The translations under genes and the position numbers were made by a program. This document shows, piece by piece, positions 1-9,341 of a DNA stretch of 15,309 nt. The notes under the pieces are model-generated. The model had not been told where the DNA came from and did not search any database. It saw only the letters and a list, made by a program, of their open reading frames with translations. Positions within the stretch are counted from its first letter, which is position 1. Each line of letters begins with the position of its first letter. Origin of the DNA: Saccoglossus kowalevskii (lineage: Eukaryota > Hemichordata > Enteropneusta > Harrimaniidae); NCBI RefSeq assembly GCF_000003605.2, contig NW_003115778.1, positions 1 to 15,309 on the forward strand. The letters run 5' to 3'.

Positions 1-12
1 TTCATCAGTCCT
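1..12. other. diverged opening of the array (possible left boundary)
   Basis: Positions 8-12 (GTCCT) fit the end of a normal unit, but bases 1-7 (TTCATCA) match none of the unit variants seen elsewhere, which read CTGTCTG, ATGTCTG, ATATCTG or CTTTCTG there. From base 13 on the array is regular. This may be the junction with flanking DNA, a decayed edge unit, or a low-quality contig end. Seven bases cannot decide between these. Confidence 0.4.
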
Positions 13-444
13 GTGACTGCAAATGTGTCCAGTAGACTTTCTGGTCCTGTGATTGCAATTGTGTCCAGTAGACTTTCTGGTCCTGTGATTGCAATTGTGT
101 CCAGTAGGCTGTCTGGTCCTGTGATTGCAATTGTGTCCAGTAGAATGTCTGGTCCTGTGATTGCAATTGTGTCCAGTAGGCTGTCTGGTCCTGTGATTGC
201 AATTGTGTCCAGTAGACTTTCTGGTCCTGTGGTTGCAATTGTGTTCAGTAGGCTGTCTGGTCTTGTGATTGCAATTGTGTCCAGTAGGTTGTCTGGTCAT
301 GTGATTGCAATTGTGTTCAGTAGACTTTCTGGTCCTGTGATTGCAATTGTGTCCAGTAGACTTTCTGGTCCTGTGGTTGCAATTGTGTTCAGTAGGCTGT
401 CTGGTCTTGTGATTGCAATTGTGTCCAGTAGGTTGTCTGGTCCT

Positions 445-840
445 GTGATTGCAATTGTGTCCAGTAGGCTGTCTTGTCCTGTGATTGCAATTGTGTCCAG
501 TAGAATGTCTGGTCCTGTGACTGCAAATGTGTCCAGTAGACTTTCTGGTCCTGTGATTGCAATTGTGTCCAGTAGACTTTCTGGTCCTGTGATTGCAATT
601 GTGTCCAGTAGGCTGTCTGGTCCTGTGATTGCAATTGTGTCCAGTAGAATGTCTGGTCCTGTGATTGCAATTGTGTCCAGTAGGCTGTCTGGTCCTGTGA
701 TTGCAATTGTATCTATTAGACTGCCTGGTCATGTGGTTGCAATTGTGTCCAGTAGACTGTCTGGTTTTGTGATTGCCATTGTGTCCAGTAAGCTGTCTTG
801 TCCTGTGATTGCAATTGTGTCCAGTAGAATATCTGGTCCT
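445..840. repeat. higher-order block of 11 units, copy 1 (pair with 913-1308)
   Basis: This ordered run of 11 unit types includes the linked variants GTGACTGCAAAT (517), TCTATTAGACTGCC (about 712), GTGGTTGC (733), GTGATTGCCATT (769) and AGAATATCTGG (about 826). The same run recurs at 913-1308, 468 bases (13 units) downstream. I see one difference in 396 bases: A at 711 against G at 1179. A third copy starts at 12641, where the A at 711 is shared. Confidence 0.9.
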
Positions 841-912
841 GTGATTGCAATTGTGTCCAGTAGATTGTCTGGTCCTGTGATTACAATTGTGTCCAGTAGG
901 CTGTCTGGTCAT

Positions 913-1308
913 GTGATTGCAATTGTGTCCAGTAGGCTGTCTTGTCCTGTGATTGCAATTGTGTCCAGTAGAATGTCTGGTCCTGTGACTGCAAATGTGT
1001 CCAGTAGACTTTCTGGTCCTGTGATTGCAATTGTGTCCAGTAGACTTTCTGGTCCTGTGATTGCAATTGTGTCCAGTAGGCTGTCTGGTCCTGTGATTGC
1101 AATTGTGTCCAGTAGAATGTCTGGTCCTGTGATTGCAATTGTGTCCAGTAGGCTGTCTGGTCCTGTGATTGCAATTGTGTCTATTAGACTGCCTGGTCAT
1201 GTGGTTGCAATTGTGTCCAGTAGACTGTCTGGTTTTGTGATTGCCATTGTGTCCAGTAAGCTGTCTTGTCCTGTGATTGCAATTGTGTCCAGTAGAATAT
1301 CTGGTCCT
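913..1308. repeat. higher-order block of 11 units, copy 2 (pair with 445-840)
   Basis: This is the downstream copy of the 11-unit run at 445-840, displaced by exactly 13 units. It differs at one base (G at 1179). The two units between the copies (841-912) include the GTGATTACAATT variant. After 1308 the copies diverge: this one continues with a GTGACTGCAAAT unit carrying GTGACC in place of GTGTCC (about 1321-1326), whereas copy 1 continues with ordinary units. Confidence 0.9.
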
Positions 1309-1628
1309 GTGACTGCAAATGTGACCAGTAGACTTTCTGGTCCTGTGATTGCAATTGTGTCCAGTAGACTTTCTGGTCCTGTGATTGCAATTGTGTCCAG
1401 TAGGCTGTCTGGTCCTGTGATTGCAATTGTGTCCAGTAGACTGTCTGGTCATGTGATTGCAATTGTGTCCAGTAGGCTGTCTTGTCCTGTGATTGCAATT
1501 GTGTCCAGTAGAATGTCTGGTCATGTGATTGCAATTGTATCCAGTAGAATGTCTGGTCCTGTGATTGCAATTGTGTCCAGTAGACTGTCTGATCATGTGA
1601 TTGCAATTGTGTCCAGTAGATTGTCTGA

Positions 1629-2087
1629 TCCTGTGATTGCAATTGTGTCCAGTAGATTGTCTGGTCCTGTGATTACAATTGTGTCCAGTAGGCTGTCTGG
1701 TCATGTGATTGCAATTGTGTTCAGTAGACTTTCTGGTCCTGTGATTGCAATTGTGTCCAGTAGACTTTCTGGTCCTGTGGTTGCAATTGTGTTCAGTAGG
1801 CTGTCTGGTCTTGTGATTGCAATTGTGTCCAGTAGACTTTCTGGTCCTGTGGTTGCAATTGTGTTCAGTAGGCTGTCTGGTCTTGTGATTGCAATTGTGT
1901 CCAGTAGGTTGTCTGGTCATGTGATTGCAATTGTGTTCAGTAGACTTTCTGGTCCTGTGATTGCAATTGTGTCCAGTAGACTTTCTGGTCCTGTGGTTGC
2001 AATTGTGTTCAGTAGGCTGTCTGGTCTTGTGATTGCAATTGTGTCCAGTAGGTTGTCTGGTCCTGTGATTGCAATTGTGTCCAGTAG
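1629..2087. repeat. higher-order block identical to 13032-13490
   Basis: This run of about 12.7 units contains GTGATTACAATT (1669), several GTGTTCAG units and three GTGGTTGC units alternating with ordinary units. Read base by base against 13032-13490, I found no difference over 459 bases, 11,403 bases away. The match stops at 1628 (A against G at 13031) and at 2088 (A against G at 13491). Identity over this distance in an otherwise variable array indicates a recent copy event, or an assembly effect. Confidence 0.85.
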
Positions 2088-2268
2088 ACTGTCTGGTCAT
2101 GTGATTGCAATTGTGTCCAGTAGGCTGTCTTGTCCTGTGATTGCAATTGTGGCCAGTAGAATGTCTGGTCATGTGATTGCAATTGTGTCCAGTGGATTGT
2201 CTGGTCTTGTGATTGCATTTGTTCCCAGTAGAATGTCTGTTCCTGTGATTGCAATTGCGTCCAGTGGA

Positions 2269-2868
2269 CTGTCTGATCATGTGATTGCAATTGTGTCCAG
2301 TAGATTGTCTGATATTGTGATTGCAATTTTGTCCAGTAGACTGTCTGGTCTTGTGATTGCAATTGTGTTCAGTAGGCTGTCTGGTCCTGTGATTGCAATT
2401 GTGTCTAGTAGACTGTCTGGTCATGTGATTGCAATTGTGTCCAGTAGACTGTCTGGTTTTGTGATTGCCATTGTGTCCAGTAAGCTGTCTTGTCCTGTGA
2501 TTGCAATTGTGTCCAGTAGATTATCTGGTCCTGTGATTACAATTGTGTCCAGTAGACTGTCTGGTCATGTGATTGCAATTGTGTTCAGAAAACTTTCTGG
2601 TCCTGTGATTGCAATTGTGTCCAGTAGGCTATCTGGTCCTGTGATTGCAATTGTGTCCAGCAGGCTGTCTGGTCCTGTGATTGCAATTGTGTCCAGTAGG
2701 CTGTCTGGTCCTGTGATTGCAATTGTGTTCATTAGAATGTCTGGTCCTGTGATTGCAATTGTGTTCAGTAGAATGTCTGGTCCTGTGATTGCAATTTTGT
2801 CCTGTAGAATGTCTGGTCCTGTGATTGCAATTGTGTCCAGTGGATTGTCTGGTCCTGTGATTGCAATT
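2269..2868. repeat. higher-order block, older duplicate of 3457-4056
   Basis: The two stretches share the same unit order at an offset of 1188 bases (33 units). Diagnostic units are GTGTCTAG at 2401 and 3589, GTGATTGCCATT, GTGATTACAATT, and the rare GTGTTCAGAAAACTTTC at 2581 and 3769. I count roughly ten substitutions between them, for example A against G at 2631, and no indel. This pair is therefore more diverged than the other block pairs and was probably duplicated earlier. The outer limits are approximate. Confidence 0.75.
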
Positions 2869-2940
2869 GTGTTCAGTAGGCTGTCTGGTCTTGTGATTGC
2901 AATTGTGTCCAGTAGCCTGTCTGGTCCTTTGATTGCAATT

Positions 2941-3480
2941 GTGTCCAGTAGGCTGTCTTGTCCTGTGATTGCAATTGTGTCCAGTAGAATGTCTGGTCCT
3001 GTGACTGCAAATGTGTCCAGTAGACTTTCTGGTCCTGTGATTGCAATTGTGTCCAGTAGACTTTCTGGTCCTGTGATTGCAATTGTGTCCAGTAGGCTGT
3101 CTGGTCCTGTGATTGCAATTGTGTCCAGTAGACTGTCTGGTCATGTGATTGCAATTGTGTCCAGTAGGCTGTCTTGTCCTGTGATTGCAATTGTGTCCAG
3201 TAGAATGTCTGGTCATGTGATTGCAATTGTGTCCAGTGGATTGTCTGGTCTTGTGATTGCAATTGTTCCCAGTAGAATGTCTGTTCCTGTGATTGCAATT
3301 GCGTCCAGTAGACTGTCTGGTCATGTGATTGCAATTTTGTCCAGTAGACTTTCTGGTCATGTGATTGCAATTGTGTCCAGTGGACTGTCTGGTCCTGTGA
3401 TTGCAAATGTGTCCAGTAGACTGTCTGGTCCTGTGATTGCAAATGTGTCCAGTAGACTGTCTGATCATGTGATTGCAATT
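2941..3480. repeat. signature higher-order block, 15 units (pair with 5174-5713)
   Basis: This ordered run starts with a TGTCTTGTCCT unit and includes GTGACTGCAAAT (3001), the rare GTTCCCAGTAGAATG (3265), GCGTCCAG (3301), GCAATTTTGTCC and two GCAAATGTG units. It ends at a CTGATCATG unit. It matches 5174-5713 at an offset of 2233 with one difference seen in 540 bases. Partial or altered versions occur around 2150-2300, 4020-4270, 8411-8880, 9720-10170 and 11765-12030. This makes it the most widely copied block in the window. Confidence 0.88.
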
Positions 3481-4056
3481 GTGTCCAGTAGATTGTCTGA
3501 TCCTGTGATTGCAATTGTGTCCAGTAGACTGTCTGGTCTTGTGATTGCAATTGTGTCCAGTAGGCTGTCTGGTCCTGTGATTGCAATTGTGTCTAGTAGA
3601 CTGTCTGGTCATGTGATTGCAATTGTGTCCAGTAGACTGTCTGGTTTTGTGATTGCCATTGTGTCCAGTAAGCTGTCTTGTCCTGTGATTGCAATTGTGT
3701 CCAGTAGATTGTCTGGTCCTGTGATTACAATTGTGTCCAGTAGACTGTCTGGTCATGTGATTGCAATTGTGTTCAGAAAACTTTCTGGTCCTGTGATTGC
3801 AATTGTGTCCAGTAGGCTGTCTGGTCCTGTGATTGCAATTGTGTCCAGCAGGCTGTCTGGTCCCGTGATTGCAATTGTGTCCAGTAGGCTGTCTGGTCCT
3901 GTGATTGCAATTGTGTTCAGTAGAATGTCTGGTCCTGTGATTGCAATTGTGTTCAGTAGAATGTCTGGTCCTCTGATTGCAATTTTGTCCAGTAGAATGT
4001 CTGGTCCTGTGATTGCAATTGTGCCCAGTGGATTGTCTGGTCCTGTGATTGCAATT
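3457..4056. repeat. higher-order block, duplicate of 2269-2868
   Basis: This copy lies 33 units downstream. It carries private changes not seen in the partner, including a rare CpG in GGTCCCGTG near 3862 and CTCTGATTGC near 3970. It is followed by a second, altered GTTCCCAGTAGAATG unit near 4057, so copying ended close to the start of that block type. Confidence 0.75.
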
Positions 4057-4966
4057 GTTCCCAGTAGAATGTATGTTCCTGTGATTGCATTTGCGTCCAG
4101 TAGACTGTCTGGTCATGTGATTGCAATGGTGTCCGTTAGACTTTCTGGTCATGTGATTGCAATTGTGTCGAGTGGACTGTCTGGTCCTGTGATTGCAAAT
4201 GTATCCAGTAGACTGTCTGGTCCTCTGATTGCAAATGTGTCCAGTAGACTGTCTGATCATGTGATTGCAATTGTGTCCAGTAGATTGTCTGATCCTGTGA
4301 TTGCAATTGTGTCCAGTAGGCTGTTTGGTCCTGTGATTGCAATTGTGTCTAGTAGACTGTCTGGTCATGTGATTGCAATTGTGTCCAGTAGACTGTCTGG
4401 TTTTGTGATTGCCATTGTGTCCATTAAGCTGTCTTGTCCTGTGATTGCAATTGTGTCCAGTAGAATATCTGGTCCTGTGACTGCAAATGTGTCCAGTAGA
4501 ATTTCTGGTCCTGTGATTGCAATTGTGTACAGTAGACTTTCTGGTCCTGTAATTGCAATTGTGTCCAGTAGGCTGTCTGGTCCTGTGATTGCAATTGTGT
4601 CCAGTAGACTGTCTGGTCATGTGATTGCAATTGTGTTCAGTAAGCTGTCTTTTCCTGTGACTGCAATTGTGTCCAGTAGAATGTCTGGTCATGTGATTGC
4701 AATTGTATCCAGTAGAATGTCTGGTCCTGTGATTGCAATTGTGTCCAGTAGAATATCTGCTCCTGTGATTGCAATTGTGTCCAGTAGAATGTCTTATCTT
4801 GTGATTGCAATTGTGTCCAGTAGATTGTCTGGTCCTGTGATTACAATTGTGTCCAGTAGGCTGTCTGGTCATGTGATTGCAATTGTGTTCAGTAGACTTT
4901 CTGGTCATGTGATTGCAATTGTGTCCAGTAGACTTTCTGGTCCTGTGGTTGCAATTGTGTTCAGTA

Positions 4967-5095
4967 GCTGTCTGGTCTTGTGATTGCAATTGTGTCCAGT
5001 AGACTGTCTGGTCATGTGATTGCAATTGTGTTCAGTAGACTTTCTGGTCCTGTGATTGCAATTGTGTCCAGTAGACTTTCTGGTCCTGTGCGTTT
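4967..5095. other. first phase breaks: -1 near 4967, +2 near 5091
   Basis: One G is missing where TAGGCTG reads TAGCTG at 4967. GTGGTTGC is replaced by GTGCGTTTGC at 5088-5097, a gain of two bases that also makes a rare CpG. The net shift of +1 moves the array into a new phase from about 5090. These are the first indels after about 4.95 kb of perfect phase, and they end the longest plus-strand open frame at 4983. Confidence 0.85.
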
Positions 5096-5173
5096 GCAAT
5101 TGTGTTCAGTAGGCTGTCTGGTCTTGTGATTGCAATTGTGTCCAGTAGGCTGTCTGGTCCTGTCATTGCAATT

Positions 5174-5713
5174 GTGTCCAGTAGGCTGTCTTGTCCTGTG
5201 ATTGCAATTGTGTCCAGTAGAATGTCTGGTCCTGTGACTGCAAATGTGTCCAGTAGACTTTCTGGTCCTGTGATTGCAATTGTGTCCAGTAGACTTTCTG
5301 GTCCTGTGATTGCAATTGTGTCCAGTAGGCTGTCTGGTCCTGTGATTGCAATTGTGTCCAGTAGACTGTCTGGTCATGTGATTGCAATTGTGTCCAGTAG
5401 GCTGTCTTGTCCTGTGATTGCAATTGTGTCCAGTAGAATGTCTGGTCATGTGATTGCAATTGTGTCCAGTGGATTGTCTGGTCTTGTGATTGCAATTGTT
5501 CCCAGTAGAATGTCTGTTCCTGTGATTGCAATTGCGTCCAGTAGACTGTCTGGTCATGGGATTGCAATTTTGTCCAGTAGACTTTCTGGTCATGTGATTG
5601 CAATTGTGTCCAGTGGACTGTCTGGTCCTGTGATTGCAAATGTGTCCAGTAGACTGTCTGGTCCTGTGATTGCAAATGTGTCCAGTAGACTGTCTGATCA
5701 TGTGATTGCAATT
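5174..5713. repeat. signature higher-order block, copy 2 (pair with 2941-3480)
   Basis: The unit order is the same as at 2941-3480. The one difference I see is G at 5559, giving CATGGGATTGC where the partner has CATGTGATTGC. The match ends at 5714-5717, where this copy changes to GTATCC. The array phase here differs from that at 2941 because of the indels at 4967 and 5091, so this copy was not simply carried along in the original phase. Confidence 0.88.
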
Positions 5714-6364
5714 GTATCCAGTAGAATGTCTGGTCCTGTGATTGCAATTGTGTCCAGTAGAATATCTGCTCCTGTGATTACAATTGTGTCCAGTAGAATG
5801 TCTGGTCTTGTGATTGCAATTGTGTCCAGTAGGCTGTCTGGTCATGTGATTGCAATTCAGTCCAGTAGACTGTCTCGTCCTGTGATTGCAAATGTGTTCA
5901 GTAGACTGTCTGATCATGTGATTGCAATTGTGTCCAGTAGGCTGTCTGGTCCTGTGATTGCAATATTGTCCAGTAGAATGTCTGGTCCTGTGATTGCAAT
6001 TGTGTCCAGTAGAAGGTCTGGTCTTGTGATTGCAATTGTGTCCAGTAGACTGTCTGGTCTTGTGATTGCAATTGTGTCCAGTTGACTGTCTGGTCATGTG
6101 ATTGCAATTGTGTCCAGTAGAATGTCTGGTCGTGTGATTGCAATTGTGTAAAGTAGATTGTCTGGTCCTGTGATTGCAATTGTGTCCAGTAGGCTGTCTG
6201 GTCCTGTGATTGCAATTGTGTCTAGTAGACTGTCTGCTCATGTGATTGCAATTGTGTCCAGTAGACTGTCTGGTTTTGTGATTGCCATTGTGTCCAGTAA
6301 GCTGTCTTGTCCTGTGATTGCAATTGTGTCCAGTAGAATATCTGGTCCTGTGACTGCAAATGTG

Positions 6365-6405
6365 TAGTAGACTTTCTGGTCTTGTAATTGCAATTGTGTC
6401 CAGTA
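6365..6405. other. paired deletions (-2 at 6365, -1 at 6405)
   Basis: GTGTCCAGTAG has become GTGTAGTAG near 6365 (two C lost), and AGTAGACTG has become AGTAACTG near 6405 (one G lost). Together they remove three bases, so the triplet frame recovers but the 36-base grid is shifted by -3. Just upstream, near 6150, TCC is replaced by TAA without a length change. Confidence 0.85.
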
Positions 6406-7104
6406 ACTGTCTGGTTCTGTGATTGCAATTGTGTCCAGTAGACTGCCTGGTCCTCTGATTGCAAATGTGTCCAGTAGACTGTCTGATCATGTGATTGCAA
6501 TTGTGTCCAGTAGATTGTCTGATCCTGTGATTGCAATTGTGTCCAGTAGACTGTCTGGTCCTGTGATTGCAATTGTGTCCAGTAGACTGTCTGGTCATGT
6601 GATTGCAATTGTGTCCAGTAGAATGTCTGGTCCTGTGATTGCAAATGTGTCAAGTAGACTTTTTGGTCCTGTGATTGCAATTGTGTCCAGTAGACTTTCT
6701 GGTCCTGTGATTGCAATTGTGTCCAGTAGGCTGTCTGGTCCTGTGATTGCAATTGTGTCCAGTAGAATGTCTGGTCCTGTGATTGCAATTTTGTCCAGTA
6801 GGCTGTCTGGTCCAGTGATTGCAATTGTGTCTATTGGACTGTCTGGTCATGTGGTTGCAATTGTGTCCAGTAGACTGTCTGGTTTTGTGATTGCCATTGT
6901 GTCCAGTAAGCTGTCTTGTCCTGTGATTGCAAATGTGTCCAGTAGAATATCTGGTCCTGTGACTGCAAATGTGTCCAGTAGACTTTCTGGTCCTGTGATT
7001 GCAATTGTGTCCAGTAGACTTTCTGGTCCTGTGATTGCAATTGTGTCCAGTAGGCTGTCTGGTTCTGTGATTGCAATTGTGTCCAGTAGACTGTCTGGTC
7101 ATGT

Positions 7105-7557
7105 GATTGCAATTGTGTCCAGTAGACTGTTTGGTCATGTGATTGCAATTGTATCCAGTAGAATGTCTGGTCCTGTGATTGCAATTGTGTCCAGTAGAAT
7201 ATCTGGTCCTGTGATTCCAATTGTGTCCAGGAGAATGTCTGGTCTTGTGATTGCAATTGTGTCCTGTAGACTGTCTGGTCTTGTGATTGCAATTGTGTCC
7301 AGTTGACTGTCTGGTCCTGTGATTGTAATTGTGTCCAGTAGAATGTCTGGTCTTGTAATTGCAATTGTGTCCAGTAGATTGTCTGGTCCTGTGATTACAA
7401 TTGTGTCCAGTAGGCTGTCTGGTCATGTGATTGCAATTGTGTTCAGTAGACTTTCTGGTCCTGTGATTGCAATTGTGTCCAGTAGACTTTCTGGTCCTGT
7501 GGTTGCAATTGTGTTCAGTAGGCTGTCTGGTCTTGTGATTGCAATTGTGTCCAGTAG
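7105..7557. repeat. higher-order block, copy 1 of a 23-unit-offset pair
   Basis: This stretch contains ACTGTTTGGTC (7127), GATTCCAATTG (7213), GTCCTGTAGACTG (7261), the stop-bearing CCAGTTGACTG unit (7304) and GATTGTAATTG (7321). All recur at 7933-8385, exactly 828 bases (23 units) downstream. I see two differences in 453 bases: T at 7204 against A at 8032, and G at 7231 against T at 8059. The array beyond 15230 begins to repeat the same order. Confidence 0.88.
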
Positions 7558-7642
7558 ACTGTCTGGTTTTGTGATTGCCATTGTGTCCAGTAAGCTGTCT
7601 TGTCCTGTGATTGCAAATGTGTCCAGTAGAATATCTGGTCCT

Positions 7643-7822
7643 GTGACTGCAAATGTGTCCAGTAGACTTTCTGGTCCTGTGATTGCAATTGTGTCCAGTA
7701 GACTTTCTGGTCCTGTGATTGCAATTGTGTCCAGTAGGCTGTCTGGTTCTGTGATTGCAATTGTGTCCAGTAGACTGTCTGGTCATGTTATTGCAATTGT
7801 GTCCAGTAGAATGTCTGGTCCT
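7643..7822. repeat. five-unit local duplication, copy 1 (copy 2 at 7823-8002)
   Basis: Five units (GTGACTGCAAAT type, two ordinary types of which one ends GGTTCT, a GGTCAT type and an AGAATG type) are followed immediately by the same order at 7823-8002. Three substitutions separate the 180-base copies: GTCT against GTTT near 7776/7956, GTTATT at 7787 against GTGATT, and GTGTCC against GTATCC near 7980. The adjacent placement is what one slippage or unequal exchange of five units would leave. Confidence 0.8.
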
Positions 7823-8002
7823 GTGACTGCAAATGTGTCCAGTAGACTTTCTGGTCCTGTGATTGCAATTGTGTCCAGTAGACTTTCTGGTCCTGTGATT
7901 GCAATTGTGTCCAGTAGGCTGTCTGGTTCTGTGATTGCAATTGTGTCCAGTAGACTGTTTGGTCATGTGATTGCAATTGTATCCAGTAGAATGTCTGGTC
8001 CT
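7823..8002. repeat. five-unit local duplication, copy 2
   Basis: This is the direct neighbour of copy 1 at 7643-7822. Its last two units already belong to the 7933-8385 block (GTTTGGTC, then GTATCC), so copy 2 is a hybrid of the 5-unit block and the start of the 828-base-offset block. Confidence 0.75.
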
Positions 8003-8385
8003 GTGATTGCAATTGTGTCCAGTAGAATATCAGGTCCTGTGATTCCAATTGTGTCCAGTAGAATGTCTGGTCTTGTGATTGCAATTGTGTCCTGTAGACT
8101 GTCTGGTCTTGTGATTGCAATTGTGTCCAGTTGACTGTCTGGTCCTGTGATTGTAATTGTGTCCAGTAGAATGTCTGGTCTTGTAATTGCAATTGTGTCC
8201 AGTAGATTGTCTGGTCCTGTGATTACAATTGTGTCCAGTAGGCTGTCTGGTCATGTGATTGCAATTGTGTTCAGTAGACTTTCTGGTCCTGTGATTGCAA
8301 TTGTGTCCAGTAGACTTTCTGGTCCTGTGGTTGCAATTGTGTTCAGTAGGCTGTCTGGTCTTGTGATTGCAATTGTGTCCAGTAG
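7933..8385. repeat. higher-order block, copy 2 of a 23-unit-offset pair
   Basis: This is the downstream copy of 7105-7557. Its left junction differs: the ACTGTTTGGTC unit directly follows a GGTTCT-ending unit, whereas copy 1 has one extra unit between them. The copies part again at 8386 (G against A at 7558). The left junction lies inside a local 5-unit duplication (7643-7822 with 7823-8002), so at least two exchange events met here. Confidence 0.85.
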
Positions 8386-8895
8386 GCTGTCTGGTCCTGT
8401 GATTGCAATTGTGTCCAGTAGGCTGTCTTGTCCTGTGATTGCAATTGTGTCCAGTAGAATGTCTGGTCCTGTGACTGCAAATGTGTCCAGTAGACTTTCT
8501 GGTCCTGTGATTGCAATTGTGTCCAGTGGACTTTCTGGTCCTGTGATTGCAATTGTGTCCAGTAGGCTGTCTGGTCCTGTGATTGCAATTGTGTCCAGTA
8601 GACTGTCTGGTCATGTGATTGCAATTGTGTCCAGTAGGCTGTCTTGTCCTGTGATTGCAATTGTGTCCAGTAGAATGTCTGGTCATGTGATTGCAATTGT
8701 GTCCAGTGGATTATCTGGTCTTGTGATTGCAATTGTTCCCAGTAGAATGTCTGTTCCTGTGATTGCAATTGCGTCCAGTAGACTGTCTGGTCATGTGATT
8801 GCAATTTTGTCCAGTAGACTTTCTGGTCCTGTGATTGCAAATGTGTCCAGTAGACCGTCTGATCATGTGATTGCAATTGTGTCCAGTAGATTGTC

Positions 8896-9341
8896 ATGAT
8901 CCTGTGATTGCAATTGTGTCCAGTAGGCTGTCTGGTTTTGTGATTGCCATTGTGTCCAGTAAGCTGTCTTGTCCTGTGATTGCAATTGTGTCCAGTAGAA
9001 TATCTGGTCCTGTGATTGCAATATTGTCCAGTAGAATGTCTGGTCCTGTGATTGCAATTGTGTCCAGTAGAATGTCTGGTCTTGTGATTGCAATTGTGTC
9101 CAGTAGACTGTCTGGTCTTGTGATTGCAATTGTGTCCAGTTGACTGTCTGGTCAAGTGATTGCAATTGTGTCCAGTAGAATGTCTGGTCGTGTGATTGCA
9201 ATTGTGTCCAGTAGATTGTCTGGTACTGTGATTGCAATTGTGTCCAGTAGGCTGTCTGGTCTTGTGATTGCAGTTGTGTCCAGTAGACTGTCTGTTACCT
9301 GTGATTGCATTTGTGTCCAGTCGACTGTCTGGTCCTGTGAT
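8896..9341. other. indels at 8896 (+1), 9294-9298 (+1) and 9340 (-1)
   Basis: An extra A interrupts TTGTCTGATCC at 8896. TCTGGTCCT reads TCTGTTACCT at 9291-9300 (+1), and GTGATTGC reads GTGATGC at 9340 (-1), which restores phase. The stretch 9294-9341 also holds other rare changes, including GCATTTGTG and GTCGAC (9320-9325), so it is a local hotspot of decay or error. Confidence 0.8.

Larger units (their letters stand above)
13..4966. repeat. phase-perfect array segment, about 137.6 units without an indel
   Basis: Every unit from 13 to about 4966 begins at 13 plus a multiple of 36, so no net insertion or deletion occurs over almost 5 kb although substitutions are common. The plus-strand frame reads as a 12-residue repeat (VIAIVSSRLSGP) with no stop to 4983. 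The rest of the window shows at least a dozen phase shifts. The likely causes are recent homogenisation of this segment or better base accuracy here. I do not infer coding selection, because changes fall at all three codon positions, including many P/H/L/F changes in the last codon. Confidence 0.9.

Noticed and set aside
589-624. Functional hairpin within each unit (AGAC/GTCT and CC/GG in the second half)
   Set aside because: The stem is at most four base pairs with a one-base loop plus a bulged CC/GG. Common variants (AGGCTG, AGAATG, AGACTTTCT) break it, so conservation of the pairing is not supported.
13-4983. A giant repetitive plus-strand protein (12-residue repeat VIAIVSSRLSGP)
   Set aside because: It starts only at a GTG inside a repeat unit and has no signal peptide or non-repeat domain. 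It ends at an indel, and its variable sites show no third-position bias. The frame is open because the unit is 36 bases and lacks a stop in that frame.
9320-9325. GTCGAC hexamer as a cloning or vector junction
   Set aside because: It arises from one base change in the usual CCAGTAGACTG context, and regular repeat continues on both sides.
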